From contig MBPM02000032.1 of NCBI GenBank assembly GCA_001695595.3, positions 124,001-188,000 of the forward strand: a DNA stretch of 64,000 nt, given 5' to 3'. A program made the position numbers and the translations under genes. The stretch is from Plasmopara viticola. Its lineage: Eukaryota; Oomycota; Peronosporomycetes; Peronosporales; Peronosporaceae. Under the pieces are notes generated by a model. It worked only from the letters and a program-made list of their open reading frames with translations, was not told the origin of the DNA and ran no database searches. Shown piece after piece: positions 23,576 to 36,500 of the stretch (the first letter of the stretch is position 1; each line of letters opens with the position of its first letter).

Positions 23576-26500
23576 GTCATATCTCCATCCCTGTTGTGCC
23601 TACGGTATAGCCAGGGAAATTATAGGCTCGAGATTATTATGGGAGGTATTGAAGGTAGTGACACCTTCCCGAATGTAGACGTGAGTAAAATTTGATCTTG
23701 GTGGGTGGGTAACTAATCGCATAGAATGTCAGAGGCATAAAAGATAGCGCCCAAATTGTGGGCAAAGTTGCTCCATTGATGAAAAGATGATGTAATGAAA
23801 TGATAATAACATTGCTCAGCAAAAGAGACTGGGGCGGCAAGGCAAAAGTTATCTGAGTGCACATGTTATAAAATTTATGCAATACGTAATCGATTCTGAG
23901 CGGGCAGATGCTTAAATCAATGTGCTTAAATACAACGGGAGTCAATGCGAGGTAGATATTTTCGAGTGTCTCAAACAACCCCTCGTTATTTCTATAGGGT
24001 CTAATTAGTAGTGATGTCACCGCAATTTCACTTCAATGGAAGGCACTGCTAAAGGCGTCAGTAGTACAGAAACTTAAAGAGCTCAAAGAGCTCAAAGCTA
24101 CTTAGTTTGTGACTGAATCAAACGCCAATAACAACTCGAAAGTAGCGCTTATTTAAACAGAAAAGACTTAGAGAATACATTGCACCTAAGCTCAAAGAGT
24201 CCGAGGAAATTAAATTTTTTTTTGAAAGCTCATGGATGCGACGTACAGAAACTTGTCAATGAAATACAACAAATTGAGTAGTGACGCATGACATTAATCT
24301 CGTGATAGGTATAAATCGTTCATGTGATAAGGCAGTGGTCACTGCTACGGGATTAGTGGAAATGATTTAAGCCTTTCTCGGTAAAACGGCAAAGGAACTA
24401 CATAATCTTGGGTTGAACTTTCGCACTCGTCACCGGCTTTGATCGCTTTATCAAATTAGCCGAACGGTGCAACGGTACGTGTACAATCACTAATACCAAA
24501 AAAACATGTTGCTATACAACACATTCGTTTATACTGCACTACTTTTAAGTTATAGATCCTTTCTTGGATGAAGATATTTTATGCCCCTTACTGTATGCCA
24601 CACGAGTGGATAGTGATGCTACAAAAGGTACCACTTTCCCTCTTTTCGGCAAGACTTAAGAGTTTGGTTACATATTCTTCCGTCGAAGGAAAGTGGTCGT
24701 GGAGATACTCGTCTATAGCCGCTCTTTAGAAGACTAGTCGACAGGAAAGGACCACTTAAGCCACATGAGGTGAATATCTTTGAATTTGAGAGGAGCAAAG
24801 TGCCCCAAGCTTTACGGCGATTCGAAATGACTACGTTTGGGTGCCGCAAACTTCTGAATATATATCGACTGAAAAATAGAGAATTTAAGCTCTGCTCCCG
24901 CTGGAGCTCAGAGCCGTCTGTACAAGAAATTTCGTCGGCCACTTTTAGTTAAAAAAATATAATTAAATTGCGCTTTAAGGATTGCTAGAAAAAAGTGGAC
25001 TGTAAGTGAATAAAGTTTGTTTGATGATCAGCTGGGTCGATAAACTAAATATCAATTACTCAGTATTGGGTCAATGGCGTATTTCTACGTACAGTTTTAT
25101 GAAGGAGGGAGAACCACTAAAAGCAAGGCTGACCCCGTTGCGATTCGGGTACAACTTTGTTTTCTGGTTAAGCCAGTAATCACGAAGTTTAGAGTTCGCC
25201 GTGCTAAAAAATGTGTGACTTTTTTCTGACAGCCGAAGCTAGTGAGCTTGATTTCTTAATACTTAAATAGCGAAAAAGAACATCTCAAAACACGGTAAGG
25301 CTTGGTCGAAATCAGACCACTAGCGCTTTGTGAACCGCCTTAATAGCTCAGTCCCTTGCTTAGAATAAAAGCTGAATAATGTTTGAAAAAAAGGGCAGCT
25401 CCATATCGGACATCGTTTGAATAAGAGTTTTTTAGAAGGCCAAAAACAATCCCAGACTATATGATATATTTAGCAAAAGTGCTTGAGTCGAGCAGTCATT
25501 GCTTGGTAGAAAAATAGTTGGATTTCCAAGATGTCGCAGATTTTTATCGGTCATGACAATTAACTTGACCGGGTAGTGACAAACAGTTGGCTTCATTATA
25601 TGAATAAAAAGATAGAGCCAAAAGCGCTTCAACTTGGAGGTGATACGGGCGTGCCGTAATTAAAAGGCGTTGCAGAAAGTTACTAGCCGAACCCGAAGGT
25701 CCTTTGAGTGTCTCAAATTTGCGTCGAGCGTGCAGAATCGAGAGGCTATCAATCGACACACCACTCGGTTACGAACGAGCTCGCCAAGTAAAATCCTTAT
25801 GAGAAGGTTCTTCCAGGATAAGATTTCTTTAGAGATCAGCTTGTTCTACTATTTAATCATTTTCAAAATAAAATCAATATAGTTAAAAAGTTCACTCCGA
25901 GCCATAGACCTAACTTCGTAGTCAAAATTAGCGGGATGACCATAGTAGCATACGCGGAATCATTTTTGTACTGCTGGCTGCTTTCTGAGCAAATCGCATC
26001 GTCTGCCAATTGAAGAATCTCATTCAAAACACCGATGTGACATTCCAGGGTCAGAAGCATCAAGCCATAGTGGGCTATAATATTCATGCCTGGTATCTTG
26101 GGTGAGTCATCAAATTCTTGACCACATGATCTATGTTGAAAAAACCACCGAGTTTGGGTTCGAATCAGTCAATTAGTTTGACGATATTTAGTCGCTTTTG
26201 CTCATACATAGGCGATTGGTAGCGAAATTGGTGCAAAAATAGATTCGTCCTTTCAACAATTGTATCTTAAAACCAGGCAGATGGTACCAAAACTACAGGA
26301 TCTCGATTTTGTTCGAGGTAGACAGAGCAGGTAGAACGTTTTGCATGTATGTTGGCAGAATAATGTGGGATGGGCTCCAAACAATCAAAGCAATGCGATT
26401 GGTGACTTCATCCAGAAGTCGTAGTAAATCCCCATAGTATCGACCGCCGTACTAAAAAAAACAATTTGGATCGGAAAACCAAACGCAGTCCGTAGAACTT

Positions 26501-26765
26501 GGCTTTGCTCAGAGGCCATGTCATACTAAATCGAACACCCATATCAAAATTTATAAATTGTGAAAGGTAAATAAAAACAGTGGGGCATAAAATTTACCTA
26601 TCAGTGACGTTCCGACGATGCAACTGGCGTGGGAGCTTATATAATAAGTGTATAGCACTTAAGTGCATGAGAGAAAAGCTCGGCTTCGCTTGCGATGAGA
26701 AGTGAGTCCATAAGAACTTGACCCGTAAGGTGCTGTAGGCATCCTTAAATCTTCTCTATTTATTG
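23576..26765. other. gene-poor stretch
   Basis: No gene is recognised. A short tandem run of AAAGAGCTC units lies near 24076-24100. A tRNA B-box-like GGGTTCGAATC occurs at about 26157-26167, but no tRNA folds around it. Confidence 0.35.
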
Positions 26766-26777
26766 CATGGAGTTCTT
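26766..26777. repeat. target-site duplication of SINE copy 2 (left)
   Basis: CATGGAGTTCTT, repeated perfectly at 27099-27110. Confidence 0.75.
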
Positions 26778-27098
26778 GTATTGTATTACGTTATCGCGTT
26801 GCCAAGTTATGCACGTGCTAGGCTCAGTCTGGCTATTCCACGGCATAGAGTGGTGTCCGCATACGTCGGGTCTCGTTCGGCGGGCAGTGCATCCAGCACC
26901 GAGGTCGTGAGGGTCTTCCATTATTTTGCTCAGCTCTGACTTGGTAAGAGCCCAGGTGGCGCCCGGTGCTGGAGACCGTCGCGTCGAGGGTGAGACTCGT
27001 TAGAGACCTGCAGATGCCCGAGAGCACCTGCCCGAAGCGCGCGAGCATTAAAGCCCCCGCGCTTGGAAGGAGGGCGTCACCTCAACATTTTCCAAGCT
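26778..27098 (-). mobile_element. SINE-like dispersed repeat, copy 2
   Basis: A 321-bp copy of the same unit as 19087-19410, differing at scattered positions. It is flanked by a perfect 12-bp direct repeat CATGGAGTTCTT at 26766-26777 and 27099-27110. The flanks of copies 1 and 2 are unrelated, so these are independent insertions rather than a segmental duplication. The tail next to the left repeat reads TACAATAC on the minus strand. Confidence 0.75.
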
Positions 27099-27110
27099 CA
27101 TGGAGTTCTT
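27099..27110. repeat. target-site duplication of SINE copy 2 (right)
   Basis: The second copy of CATGGAGTTCTT. Confidence 0.75.
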
Positions 27111-28056
27111 AGTATCGTAAAAGAAATCATTCTTGAGCTTAACAATAAAAGCTTCGAATAAAACCTACACGAGTGACTGACTGCAACTAAAGTGCAAACG
27201 TAAGCTTTGAAACATTAATCAGTTCCGAGATTTTAAATGCAAGCCACGTAAAGCGAAGTGTTCCTCTTTTCACGGCGTTATGCAGTGGCACTTCTGAGTT
27301 TAGAAAATTAAACCCTTAGTCACTTCGAGAATTGATGCTTACGTTCTCTCTATCAAAATGCAATATGCACTTAAATATTAGGAAATAAGAGCAATAATTC
27401 AGGAAAAGGCGAAATTCTCCCAATAGAGCAAGGGCAAAAGGCGGTGGCACAGAGTGCAGAGTGCAGAGTGCAGAGCTCAGGTTTTGGCAGCAAAATTCTC
27501 GTGGTCAGTGCACCAGAAATATAAATTCGGGGCGAAGCGCGAGTGAGACGAGGTTCAAGCATTGTCGCAAAGATGTTTTTTTCTTGTGCATTGTGCGGGA
27601 AAAGGCAATGGATAACTATACTAGTGACTCAGAGCAAGATAAGACAAGCATATACAGTCCCAAGGATTTGAGCAAAAATGCTGTACTTAGCCTAATGACT
27701 CGAGATGATAGCGTTCTTTAGATAAATGTATAGCTGGTCACAATATTTGAGATGTCCTATCGAAGGTTGCGACAAGTTTACATCCATGTTTTCCCTTGAA
27801 AAGGCAATCGTATGTTTAATGTACTATATGCTCGCGTGGTGATGTCGCATGTATAACGCACATTTGCAGAGCACTGCTTCTGTAGCAAGAGCAGAGAGAT
27901 GCAGCAAAATAACAAGTATCAAACAGATACTGCGGGATTTCTGCACCAGGTCCAGAATGGAAAGTCCAACAACTTGTGACAATTTCTCTCATCCTCTCTT
28001 TGCATCCTGTCTTTTGTACCGAAATATGCGGGCCATCAAAACGCAGTCCAGTGATC
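27111..28056. other. intergenic region upstream of the elicitin-like gene
   Basis: No gene is recognised. It contains a short tandem run of the 7-mer GAGTGCA (about 27450-27475). Short frames at 27461-27721 and 27849-28172 show no recognisable content. Confidence 0.35.
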
Positions 28057-28075
28057 CCTCATTTTCGGTCATTCC
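28057..28075 (+). promoter_or_regulatory. oomycete initiator-like element
   Basis: CCTCATTTTCGGTCATTCC lies 33-51 bp upstream of the elicitin-like ATG. It resembles the oomycete core promoter, an initiator of the form GCTCATTYYNCAWTTT, and the distance to the start codon fits the short leaders usual in these organisms. Confidence 0.45.
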
Positions 28076-28107
28076 TCTTGCTTCCAACACGCTTCCTCAT
28101 CCGCACC

Positions 28108-28614
28108 ATGAAGTTTTTCGTCCTCGCCTTTGCCACTCTGCTCGTTTCCACAGTCAACGCTGTCGATTGTGATCCGACCGCGATTCAAGTTATCATCTCC
28201 TCTCCGAATGCATCCGCATGCGTGACCGAAGCCAATTTTACGGCAACGACCCTAATGACGCCCTCGGAAGCCCAATTGGCCAGAATGTGCGCCAGCGACG
28301 CCTGCATGTCACTGCTAGTAGAAGCTCGGACGGCTGCTCCCTCCGAGTGCACCATTGGTGGCTCATTCGCTCTGTACGCTGATCTGATCACGCCCTTGAC
28401 CAAAGTCTGTAATGGTGACTCGACTCAAAACTCTACTCAAAAAGACCCTGACACCACAACGGCTCCAACATCTGCCGCACCGACTCCTGTAGCCCCGACA
28501 CCTGTAGCACCGACACCTGCCCCTCTTTCCAGCAAGACCAGCACAAGCGACGCCAGCACGACTGCTGCTTCGGTTGTTGCCATTTCAATCGCACTAGCTG
28601 CCACGTTCTTTTGA
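28108..28614 (+). CDS. elicitin-like secreted protein with Thr/Pro stalk and likely GPI anchor
   Basis: Elicitins are secreted sterol- or lipid-binding proteins of oomycetes, and some are recognised by plants. The 168-aa product has a signal peptide (residues 1-18, MKFFVLAFATLLVSTVNA). The domain has six Cys at 21, 38, 61, 66, 81 and 101. The central spacings (C-x4-C-x14-C) are those of elicitins; the outer loops are shorter than in the classical 98-residue form, so it belongs with the elicitin-like group. A Thr/Ser/Pro stalk follows with NST sites and repeated PTPVA units, then a hydrophobic C-terminus (VVAISIALAATFF) typical of GPI-anchored cell-surface proteins. The frame is open upstream to 27976, but the ATG at 28108 begins the signal peptide and sits just after the initiator-like element. 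Confidence 0.9.
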   Translation: MKFFVLAFATLLVSTVNAVDCDPTAIQVIISSPNASACVTEANFTATTLMTPSEAQLARMCASDACMSLLVEARTAAPSECTIGGSFALYADLITPLTKVCNGDSTQNSTQKDPDTTTAPTSAAPTPVAPTPVAPTPAPLSSKTSTSDASTTAASVVAISIALAATFF

Positions 28615-31274
28615 GTGCTGTTGCTGAATCAAAGCAACCCAGAAGGCTTTTTAATTTGACGCAGGTGTTTTAAAGTATCTTTGCGGATACTGCCGCAACT
28701 ATTGTAAACCCACAATCAAATATGACGTCAATTCTTTTTATCAACAAGTAGTCGTGTATTGCAATGGTGGATTATAGCTATTGAATGGCTTAATAAGAAA
28801 ACTGGTATAAATGCTGGCAAAATTACCTTTGATGGTATAGGGGGGCGAAATTTTGCATAATTAAGGCAAGCATAATGAGCAGCTCAAACACGCAAAACTG
28901 TATCGCTTTGCGAGAGAAGACTTAACGCTTAGTTGGCAAAATAAAATCACAAAAGAACATTAAGTGCACATCACCTGTTGTTCGCCGGCGAGTCTCTGCA
29001 GGTGTTGTCCATTGAGCTCATGAAGCACTTGTGTGGCAACGCGTCCACGTTGAAAGTGCTCTCAACACGGAAAACTTTACTCGGTTCAAAGACACCTTGC
29101 AAAATCAGATTAAAGTTGAAATTAGTCAGGTCTGGTGATGCTTGATTTGAATTGCAATCAATGGTTGAATGGTGGTCGTCAGAGATTGTATCGTGGTGGT
29201 AGATGGTGCTTGATAAGTGGTCATTAATCATCGCAGAACGCCGAAAGAAGAAGTCGGGGACGAAAGATTTACAAGTGGTCGTGGCGACAGCACAATTGGG
29301 TTAAAAAGCAGTTGCCATGGCTGGCAATAGAATTGAACGAGTACCCGCCCAAGCGAACGAAAACGATCGGACTGATCGAAAAGAGACGCCGCACTTAGAG
29401 ATAAGGCTGCAAAAGTAAGTGCTTGATCTCATGGTGCCTGGCAGATGCAAAAAATGTCATGGTCAAAGCAAACACTTGAAAAAGAGGGGATCGTGGCTTG
29501 GATAGCAGTGAGTCAAGTGGAAGCAGTGGAGACAAACGTGGTACCGCTATCGTCGTCATCGACGTGCAGAGAGGAATAGTACTTATTGCCTGAAAAATTA
29601 TATGAAAGCAAAAGATGGAGAAGTCGACTTAATCGTCACAGCCATCTATCGATGACGGTGATGAGACTAGCAAAACGCGTCGCGGTTAAGGCAACGTTGA
29701 GCTAATCGTGCAAAGGGATCTGCTTAGCTCGAAGCGCTGAAAAAAGAAGCTAACGGAAGCTTTACAAAATGCTGAGAAAGCAGTGGGTCAGCTTGACTAT
29801 GATTTCGAGGAGTAAAGGAGGAGCTTTATCAAAACCAAGGGAAGAAAGAAAGAAAGAAATGATCGTCGTATTATTCGTCGACATGTGTTGCATCGTCGTG
29901 TTGATAGGCTCACGCTTTTCGAAGCACATAAGTGCTGTGCGTTTAGGCAAGCATGATTAGTCGACTTTGTAGGCAAATTGGTAAGAAAACAGGAGAACCA
30001 ATGCGGCTCTATTGTCTTAAATAAGTCTCACAATAGCTCGAAGTAGAGTGCCATTCTAAACACTTGCTCTGTTACAAATCAAGGAACACAAGGTGGAAGC
30101 GAACGCGTCGAGAATAGACCCTACTATTTTGTGCTCGCGAACGTTAAACAGTCTTTTGTAATGGGTTATGACGGAGGACGAGTTTTAACTTGTAATCACT
30201 TCAAGACAAGTTACGTGCTAAAGTTGCTGTTCGTATAAGCCACGGCTCAAAGCGCTGCAAGCGACGTGATTTGACCACTACCTCAATTTAGAGGCGCGCG
30301 TTCAATAGAGCTTTATTGATGCAAATTACAAGGTTCAGATGCTCCGCTTCTCTCGGTAAACTACTTGATACCTTTGACAGTGACTCTGTACGACGGGTAT
30401 TAAATTACAATGTTGCATTGATCCTTCGTCCAATAAACTACTGTATAGTAGAAGAATAGCATTACTCATTTATACCTCGGATTTGACATGCCTTTTACAG
30501 CATTATCACGGCTCATTAACTAGTTGTAGTGCTCGCATCATGCTCATGATGCGAGTATAGAGTCTTCTCCGCAAATTTAGCAGATTTTAGTTAAAAACAG
30601 TGCGACAATCTATGTGGATTTAGCAAGCAGCGACGCGTTCAAGCTCAGGACTAAGCCAACCTACAAGTTTGGAAGCCTCAATCGTTGTTTTTGTATATTT
30701 ATATTATGATATTCGGTCTCGATGCCGCGACTTGCTCTGGGAGAGGTCAACTCGTCCTTGACAGACATCAATCCAGCAAAATGTGTCCTCTCATTCAGAG
30801 GTTACCACAGCTGAAGGCTAATTATTACAGCGCAGTCGTTGTCACTTGCGCTGCTGTCATTGTCTTTACAGTTCGAAATTGTAAGGCTGTCATCGAGATT
30901 CTGTGCTGCAGCAAAGTATGTGATCATTTGCCGCGCAAGAATCAGTGTTGCTAGCTGGCCAGACGTTCAACGACAGAGCACTTAAATTCACCAAGGTTTG
31001 TAAACTCGAGCCGTAACTTCTTGGAATCGACCGCATCAGAGTGTATGATACGCGTGCTACGCGTGACTTAACGATTAAGTACTTTTAGCATCCAAAGTAC
31101 AAGCCGAGCTTTACAGAGAGGGGTAACTACGTGCAGTTGTCTTGTTCTTTTCTTGGTGTGCCAACACATTGTGAGCTGCACGTCCATTATCATTTCTAAC
31201 ACCCATGATTTCGTGCATCACAGTATACTAGCTTGATACATACTTTGGTGGAGACATGACCTCTTCTCTTGCAG
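28615..31274. other. gene-poor stretch
   Basis: No intact gene is recognised. At about 29447-29480 the plus strand reads RCKKCHGQSKHLKKR, which faintly resembles a retrotransposon zinc knuckle with imperfect spacing. A short perfect hairpin with 11-bp arms (CTCGCATCATG) lies at 30532-30555. Confidence 0.35.
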
Positions 31275-31335
31275 CCTGTCACGAGAATTTCAACATCACG
31301 GTCGTAAACTTTAATGGTCAAGGAGCTTGCGTAAA
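31275..31335 (+). pseudogene. possible exon or relic of an elicitin-like gene
   Basis: The segment follows a pyrimidine tract ending CTCTTGCAG and stops at a GTAAGT donor, so it looks like an exon. Its translation begins CHENFNITVVNF and ends GACV. The two Cys are 17 residues apart, as are the first two Cys of the elicitin-like protein at 28108, and in both the second Cys sits in A-C-V. I could not find convincing flanking exons: candidate continuations soon meet stops. It is more likely a remnant than a working gene. Confidence 0.35.
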
Positions 31336-33395
31336 GTAAGTCATTGGGATCTTCAGTCTAAAGCATCATGGCTAAACAGACGCACTGACGTCGTTGTCGT
31401 GCTCGTCAACGATTGCTAAGCTGCAGTATTCAGTATGCAAGCCAGATTTTACGACATTCTCTGACGGTAATCGTAAATTGCTCACTCGAGTTGCTGAATA
31501 GAATGATGCACTGTGATTGATGTAGCAAGTGGCACAAAAATTCTATTATTAATTAGCAAAGTCGCTGCTTCTGTCTCCAACTAACTTGTTGCATCGTGTA
31601 TTAGACGTGCACTAAGACTCCGCTCTGTCGTGTGAGTTGTTTCGCGATGAAAGGCAGCTACCGTATCACACAAGAGCTCGGTTAAAGACTTTGTGACAGC
31701 AATTGCACCATTGTTTGGAATTTAAAGGGCAACAAATTGCAGCTTGGGTAATTTATCATGCTTGGATGGAAATGAACAACTGTGGCTACCAAGGCATGGA
31801 ACAGCAGTCGGCCGCTGGATATTATTTGGTTATTGGCTGGGCTAGGATATTTTAGCCCGCTCAGCCTTTCATAGGGTGAGGCCGAGTGACCACTGAAAAT
31901 GTACGGGTGTAGTTTACTAACAATGCAAAGTCTCTTATTGCCAAGAGCATGCCGGTCAATGTGGACTTTTTCTCATTTCTTCTAAACATTTCTTCTCAAT
32001 ACATTTTTGAAAGTAGAACTGAGAATCTATAATCAAAATAAATTTCGAAATGTTCGAAGTGCACAGAATAGAATGTTGGCCTTAAAGTAAGAGCAATACG
32101 AAAGTGCAGAGAAATCACATTAGACGGTTATGTCTGAAGGAACTATACTTTCAAAAAATACCTTGGAGAAATTAGGGATCTTAAAACAGGACAAAACACA
32201 TTTAAAAGCATGACGACTCGATATGAGATAGAAGGAAACCGACATCAGCGATCTAATATCTCCTGAAGACATTAGAACTTAAAAGGCTGATAGACGTACG
32301 AAAAGCGAAGATAAATCGGGAATAGTCAAAAGAGTGCAGAATTGGGGATCGTTCGTCCTATAAAAATTTGGATCTTAAGCTACGTTTCGATACCATACAC
32401 ACTAATTGCAATATGTTGCGACTCGAGTTGGCTATCGCCACTCGTACGCAAGGCAGTCACTACTCATAACATTTGTTGATGCTGAAGACGAACTATTGCT
32501 GAACTGTGGGGCTGTCTTTTCTTAGCGCTTAGAGGCGGTATGTCAAGTTTCACTTCATTGCGTTCGAGACGTGGTGACACGTTAACCGCAGCGAAAGACA
32601 TTTTAAAAGTTGAATAGATCGAAAGTGGACTAGTGATCAACAGGACACAACAACTGGTGGACAAACTAATGTGTGACCAAACAATCACAGGACCGAAAAT
32701 GCGAGAAATCGAAGTAAACAGACGCCACAAATGTGGGGCCATGTGGTAGGTCCATGCGCAATGATGGGACTTTCGATTGTATTGCAGTAAGCACAATGTA
32801 CAACACCGATATTTGTACCGAAAAAATATTGTGCTGTATTCGAAAAAAAAAGTCGTCGCTAGAGTGAAGAGGATTGCGCTGGGGCGACACTCAAAGACAG
32901 TGAATTGACGACTGCTCAACATCAGGAGCTGAAAGTTGGTAGAGTGGAAGTAATGGTGATTCTTGGGCTAATAGGTCTCTTTATTGAGTTATTGTAGGTG
33001 CAGATGGTATCTCAACCTACAAAGCCCTTTTGTTGTGCGTACTAATGATGCCTTTAGATGGCAGAACACAAACTGGTAAATCTCGGTAGCGCTGGGGACA
33101 GCATTGCATAAGGCGAGTTAAGGTGGACTCGATGGTTCTGCAAAATAATTATTGTCCCGTAACACCTCACCGCGATGTCTGGGGTGTGCTATATATTAAA
33201 AAAAGTCAAGATGACAGTGGCTTGAGTCTCTGCTCTGCACAGTGGACATTTCTTTTTGATTGACTCTGGCTCGAAAGACAAGAACCTGTCTACCTAGATG
33301 TCAGGAACACGCTTTAACTCTAAAAGAAAGATCTAAGCAGAAGGGCTACAATGCCGAAATAACAAGGACCGTATTTTGGATGTGAAAGCAATTAT
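31336..33395. other. gene-poor stretch
   Basis: No gene is recognised. The longest frame (32464-32922, minus, 152 codons) has uneven hydrophobic composition and no motif. Confidence 0.35.
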
Positions 33396-33515
33396 AAAAC
33401 GACTTTTATTGTTGAAGATTGCAATAGTGTGCAAAAAACCCTTCAACGTAATGTAATAACTACGTTGTAGGGTTTTTTGCACACTATTAAAATCTTCAAC
33501 AATAAAAGTCGTTTT
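33396..33515. mobile_element. perfect hairpin element (foldback MITE-like)
   Basis: A 120-bp near-perfect inverted repeat. The outer arms (33396-33420 and 33491-33515) are exact over 25 bp. They are followed, after a 2-base offset, by exact inner arms of 19 bp (AATAGTGTGCAAAAAACCC) and a small CAACGTA/TACGTTG stem. The loop is about 10 bases. The perfection implies recent origin or correction between the arms. No clear target-site duplication is seen. Confidence 0.7.
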
Positions 33516-36500
33516 TTTACGTAAGTATAATTGATCTAGAAATTTAAGAGTCTAAGTGGAATTGACCCGACACCCCAAATAGTCAGGAGACGAATTATTT
33601 GTGCCACATTTAAGTCAGAATGAAGATCAAAAGCTTAAAGAATATTTAACGCTGCTGTGCAAGTATAACGGGCTACAAAAGAAGAGCGATGTGCGGAGTG
33701 GTGAGAAACGGGCGATAAAGAAATAGTGCGTATCTTTTACAAAGTACAAATGGTTTAAACTAGACGCTGGATATCTACCGGTTTGTAGCGCTCTCAATAA
33801 TCGATGGGCAGTCCGTCCATGCGCCAAAAGATCGAGATCACAAAGTTAGTGATCAAATCAAGAGCGTAGCTACGACACCAACGCTTATAGAAATTATGTT
33901 TCGATATTTTAATTTTGATTTCCGTCGTAACGACTATGTTACATGGTTGGTACTAAAAGATCATGTATGGTTACTAAGTGGAGTTATAATTGATGGACTG
34001 ACAAGATATGATGGACGGGGATACAAAGTCAGCTGTAAAACATTTACTCATGGAAACAATGTGTTATATTATGTAGAAAAACGAAGACGCATCAAGGTGT
34101 AAGCCGAGCTAGGAAGAGAGAAATGTAGATGCCCGATCAACCATATCTTTAGGAACAACACCCCAAGCACAGGCAAACGAATCGCAACAAATAACGTACT
34201 ACGCTAATTTCTCTGGGATCAGCCTTAATATTTTTAGTGTCAAACGTGCTTATGCGCTAGGATTTTTCAGCTATCTAAAACCAATTTGATTAAAAAAAGT
34301 AGCGCAACCTATATGAAACAAGTCACAACAACTCACTTTAGAAGGACCAGCTCCTCTTCAAAACAGCCGATGTACGCGATCTAAGCTTCACAAACACACG
34401 TGTAAACGTACGATGCGTACCTTACATCGAGTCACCCTGGCACTTATCTAACCCATTTGCTGTTTTATGCAAAATGTGCCGTCTTTTGAATTTGAAAAGG
34501 GTGTTGTTAATTTGTGTTATCGAACCTAAGTCGTATAAGCTTTATTTAATGCATGTGCTAGATGAAAGCTTTCAATGACAAAACGGTCCAAATTCTACCC
34601 GACGATGAGATCGGCGTGAGCTACATAGTTCGGGCTTAAAATACTGATGCGTAGAAAAGAATTGCCCACAAAACTTCCTAATTAAAATTTGTCGCTCATT
34701 AAGCGGCATTTTGCAAGCTTGACTTCATAGCGTGCGAAAGTAGCGACTATGAGTGAAATCTTGACTGGTCATTTTACAGCATGCAGAAGTAGCGACTGTA
34801 AGCGAAATTTATTTTGGTCATTCACTCATCAGGAAAAGCGACTAACTGTGAGGTAATCGATTTTGTGAGTTGACACGCAAAACGCTCAAACTTAATCTTG
34901 ATATCGAGTTCGGGATCTGTCAGACAATATCTGTGTACCTTTCAGCCCCTAAGTTGAGATAAAGATATGTCAACCATTATATGTGCACCATAGTACAGAT
35001 AAGGTGATTTGTCATACTAAGCGCTTTGACTCCATTCTCATTAGGAAATGTTACATCAGGTCATTGACTGACCAGTTGCATCGATACAAGAACTTAGCGC
35101 AATCAATATTGCCTAATACTACGACTCTCATCAGGAAGCTTTGGTACAGCATAAGCTGGTATGGTTCATTACGCAATTATCAGCAAAATGTGATAACCGA
35201 ATGGGTTGTCAAATTACTGTGGACCCCTAAAAGCGTGGCGATCGGCTTGCCCAATTGAAGAAGCACTGAAAAAATATACTACCTAGAATGTGTGATATAT
35301 TATAGCGCAGCGAAGTGTTTTCGAATTTTTAATGCTTTAAGACTATGGTAGCTTCGTCCCGAAAAACTCAAAGACATTTGCAAAATTGTGCCTGCCCTAG
35401 AGTCACTGGTCGTGAATTATGGGGTTAATACCAAACCCACGAATGAGTTGTTATAAATTGCGACACCATGCTAGTCCATGTTCATCCGATAGAAGAACAT
35501 GACACTAAGCCTTTAAGTCAAAACTTTTGGACTAAATATAAGGTCTACATAAAGTAGCAAAAGTGATCGATAGTTGCTACCGTGGCCTCTTTGTACAAAA
35601 GCTAGATTCGGTACCCCTCTGCCGAAACGAGATCATTAATTTCATCGAAATTTAGCAGTGCAGTCTACATCGTGTATTTTGCTCTAGATGGCTTGTAATT
35701 TGTAACGGACAAGCCATCTGGCTCCAAATTCTTTTGAGTTACTGTATGAGTAATTGTTGAGTCAGATATAAAAGCCGTGTAGGGGATGCTCAATGCAAAG
35801 TACAACTTTAACGTTAGACGTGTCGTAGTTGTTGGCAGAAATGAGGTCATTTAAACACGGCCCCACCTTGGCTTTCTGAGATATCTTGGAAAGCGAAAAG
35901 TATATTTCGTTCTAATTATTTAAGACGAAACAAGTCACTCTTTGCTTTACTGATACCTATACAAGAATGGCCGCTCTTTGCGGTGGCCAAAAGTTAATTC
36001 TTAAGCAGCATGCTATTGCTTTCTTAGTCGCTCGAACGCAGTTGAGTTTATCTAATCTGTGCTTTTGTGCAGGTGTTTTATCATATAGAGCACAGAATGA
36101 GCTCCTGGCGTGCAAGTACCAAACCTTATTGACCCTTAAACGAAGACTTAAAAACGCCCGCAAACGCTTTTATATCGCCGAAAACAATTTGCGGACAAAT
36201 CTTGAATCATATCGCTTGTGCTTATCAAAATTATATTGTAAATTAGGTGTTGGAACTCAAAAAGCTCTTACAAAGAGTTTGGGAGATATGCTTGGGCTTC
36301 AAGCAATATATAGTCAAGAGTAGGGTTTTGGTCAGCGGTCTTGATAAAAATATTCATGTCGAAACAGAATTCTAGTGTGGGCGTGCACACCTGAGCCATC
36401 AAGGCCATGACAAACGTCGTAAAGATGCTGTTATGTTAAGCCTGAAATGATTGAAGTAATTTCAATTCTTTGTCCAAAATCGGAGTTTGTGAGATCTTAA

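Noticed and set aside
26150..26180. GGGTTCGAATC, a perfect-looking tRNA B box.
   Set aside because: No matching A box, acceptor stem or anticodon arm around it.
32464..32922. A 152-codon minus-strand frame with many hydrophobic residues.
   Set aside because: Hydrophobic residues are scattered rather than in helices of membrane length, and an overlapping frame competes; no evidence of coding.
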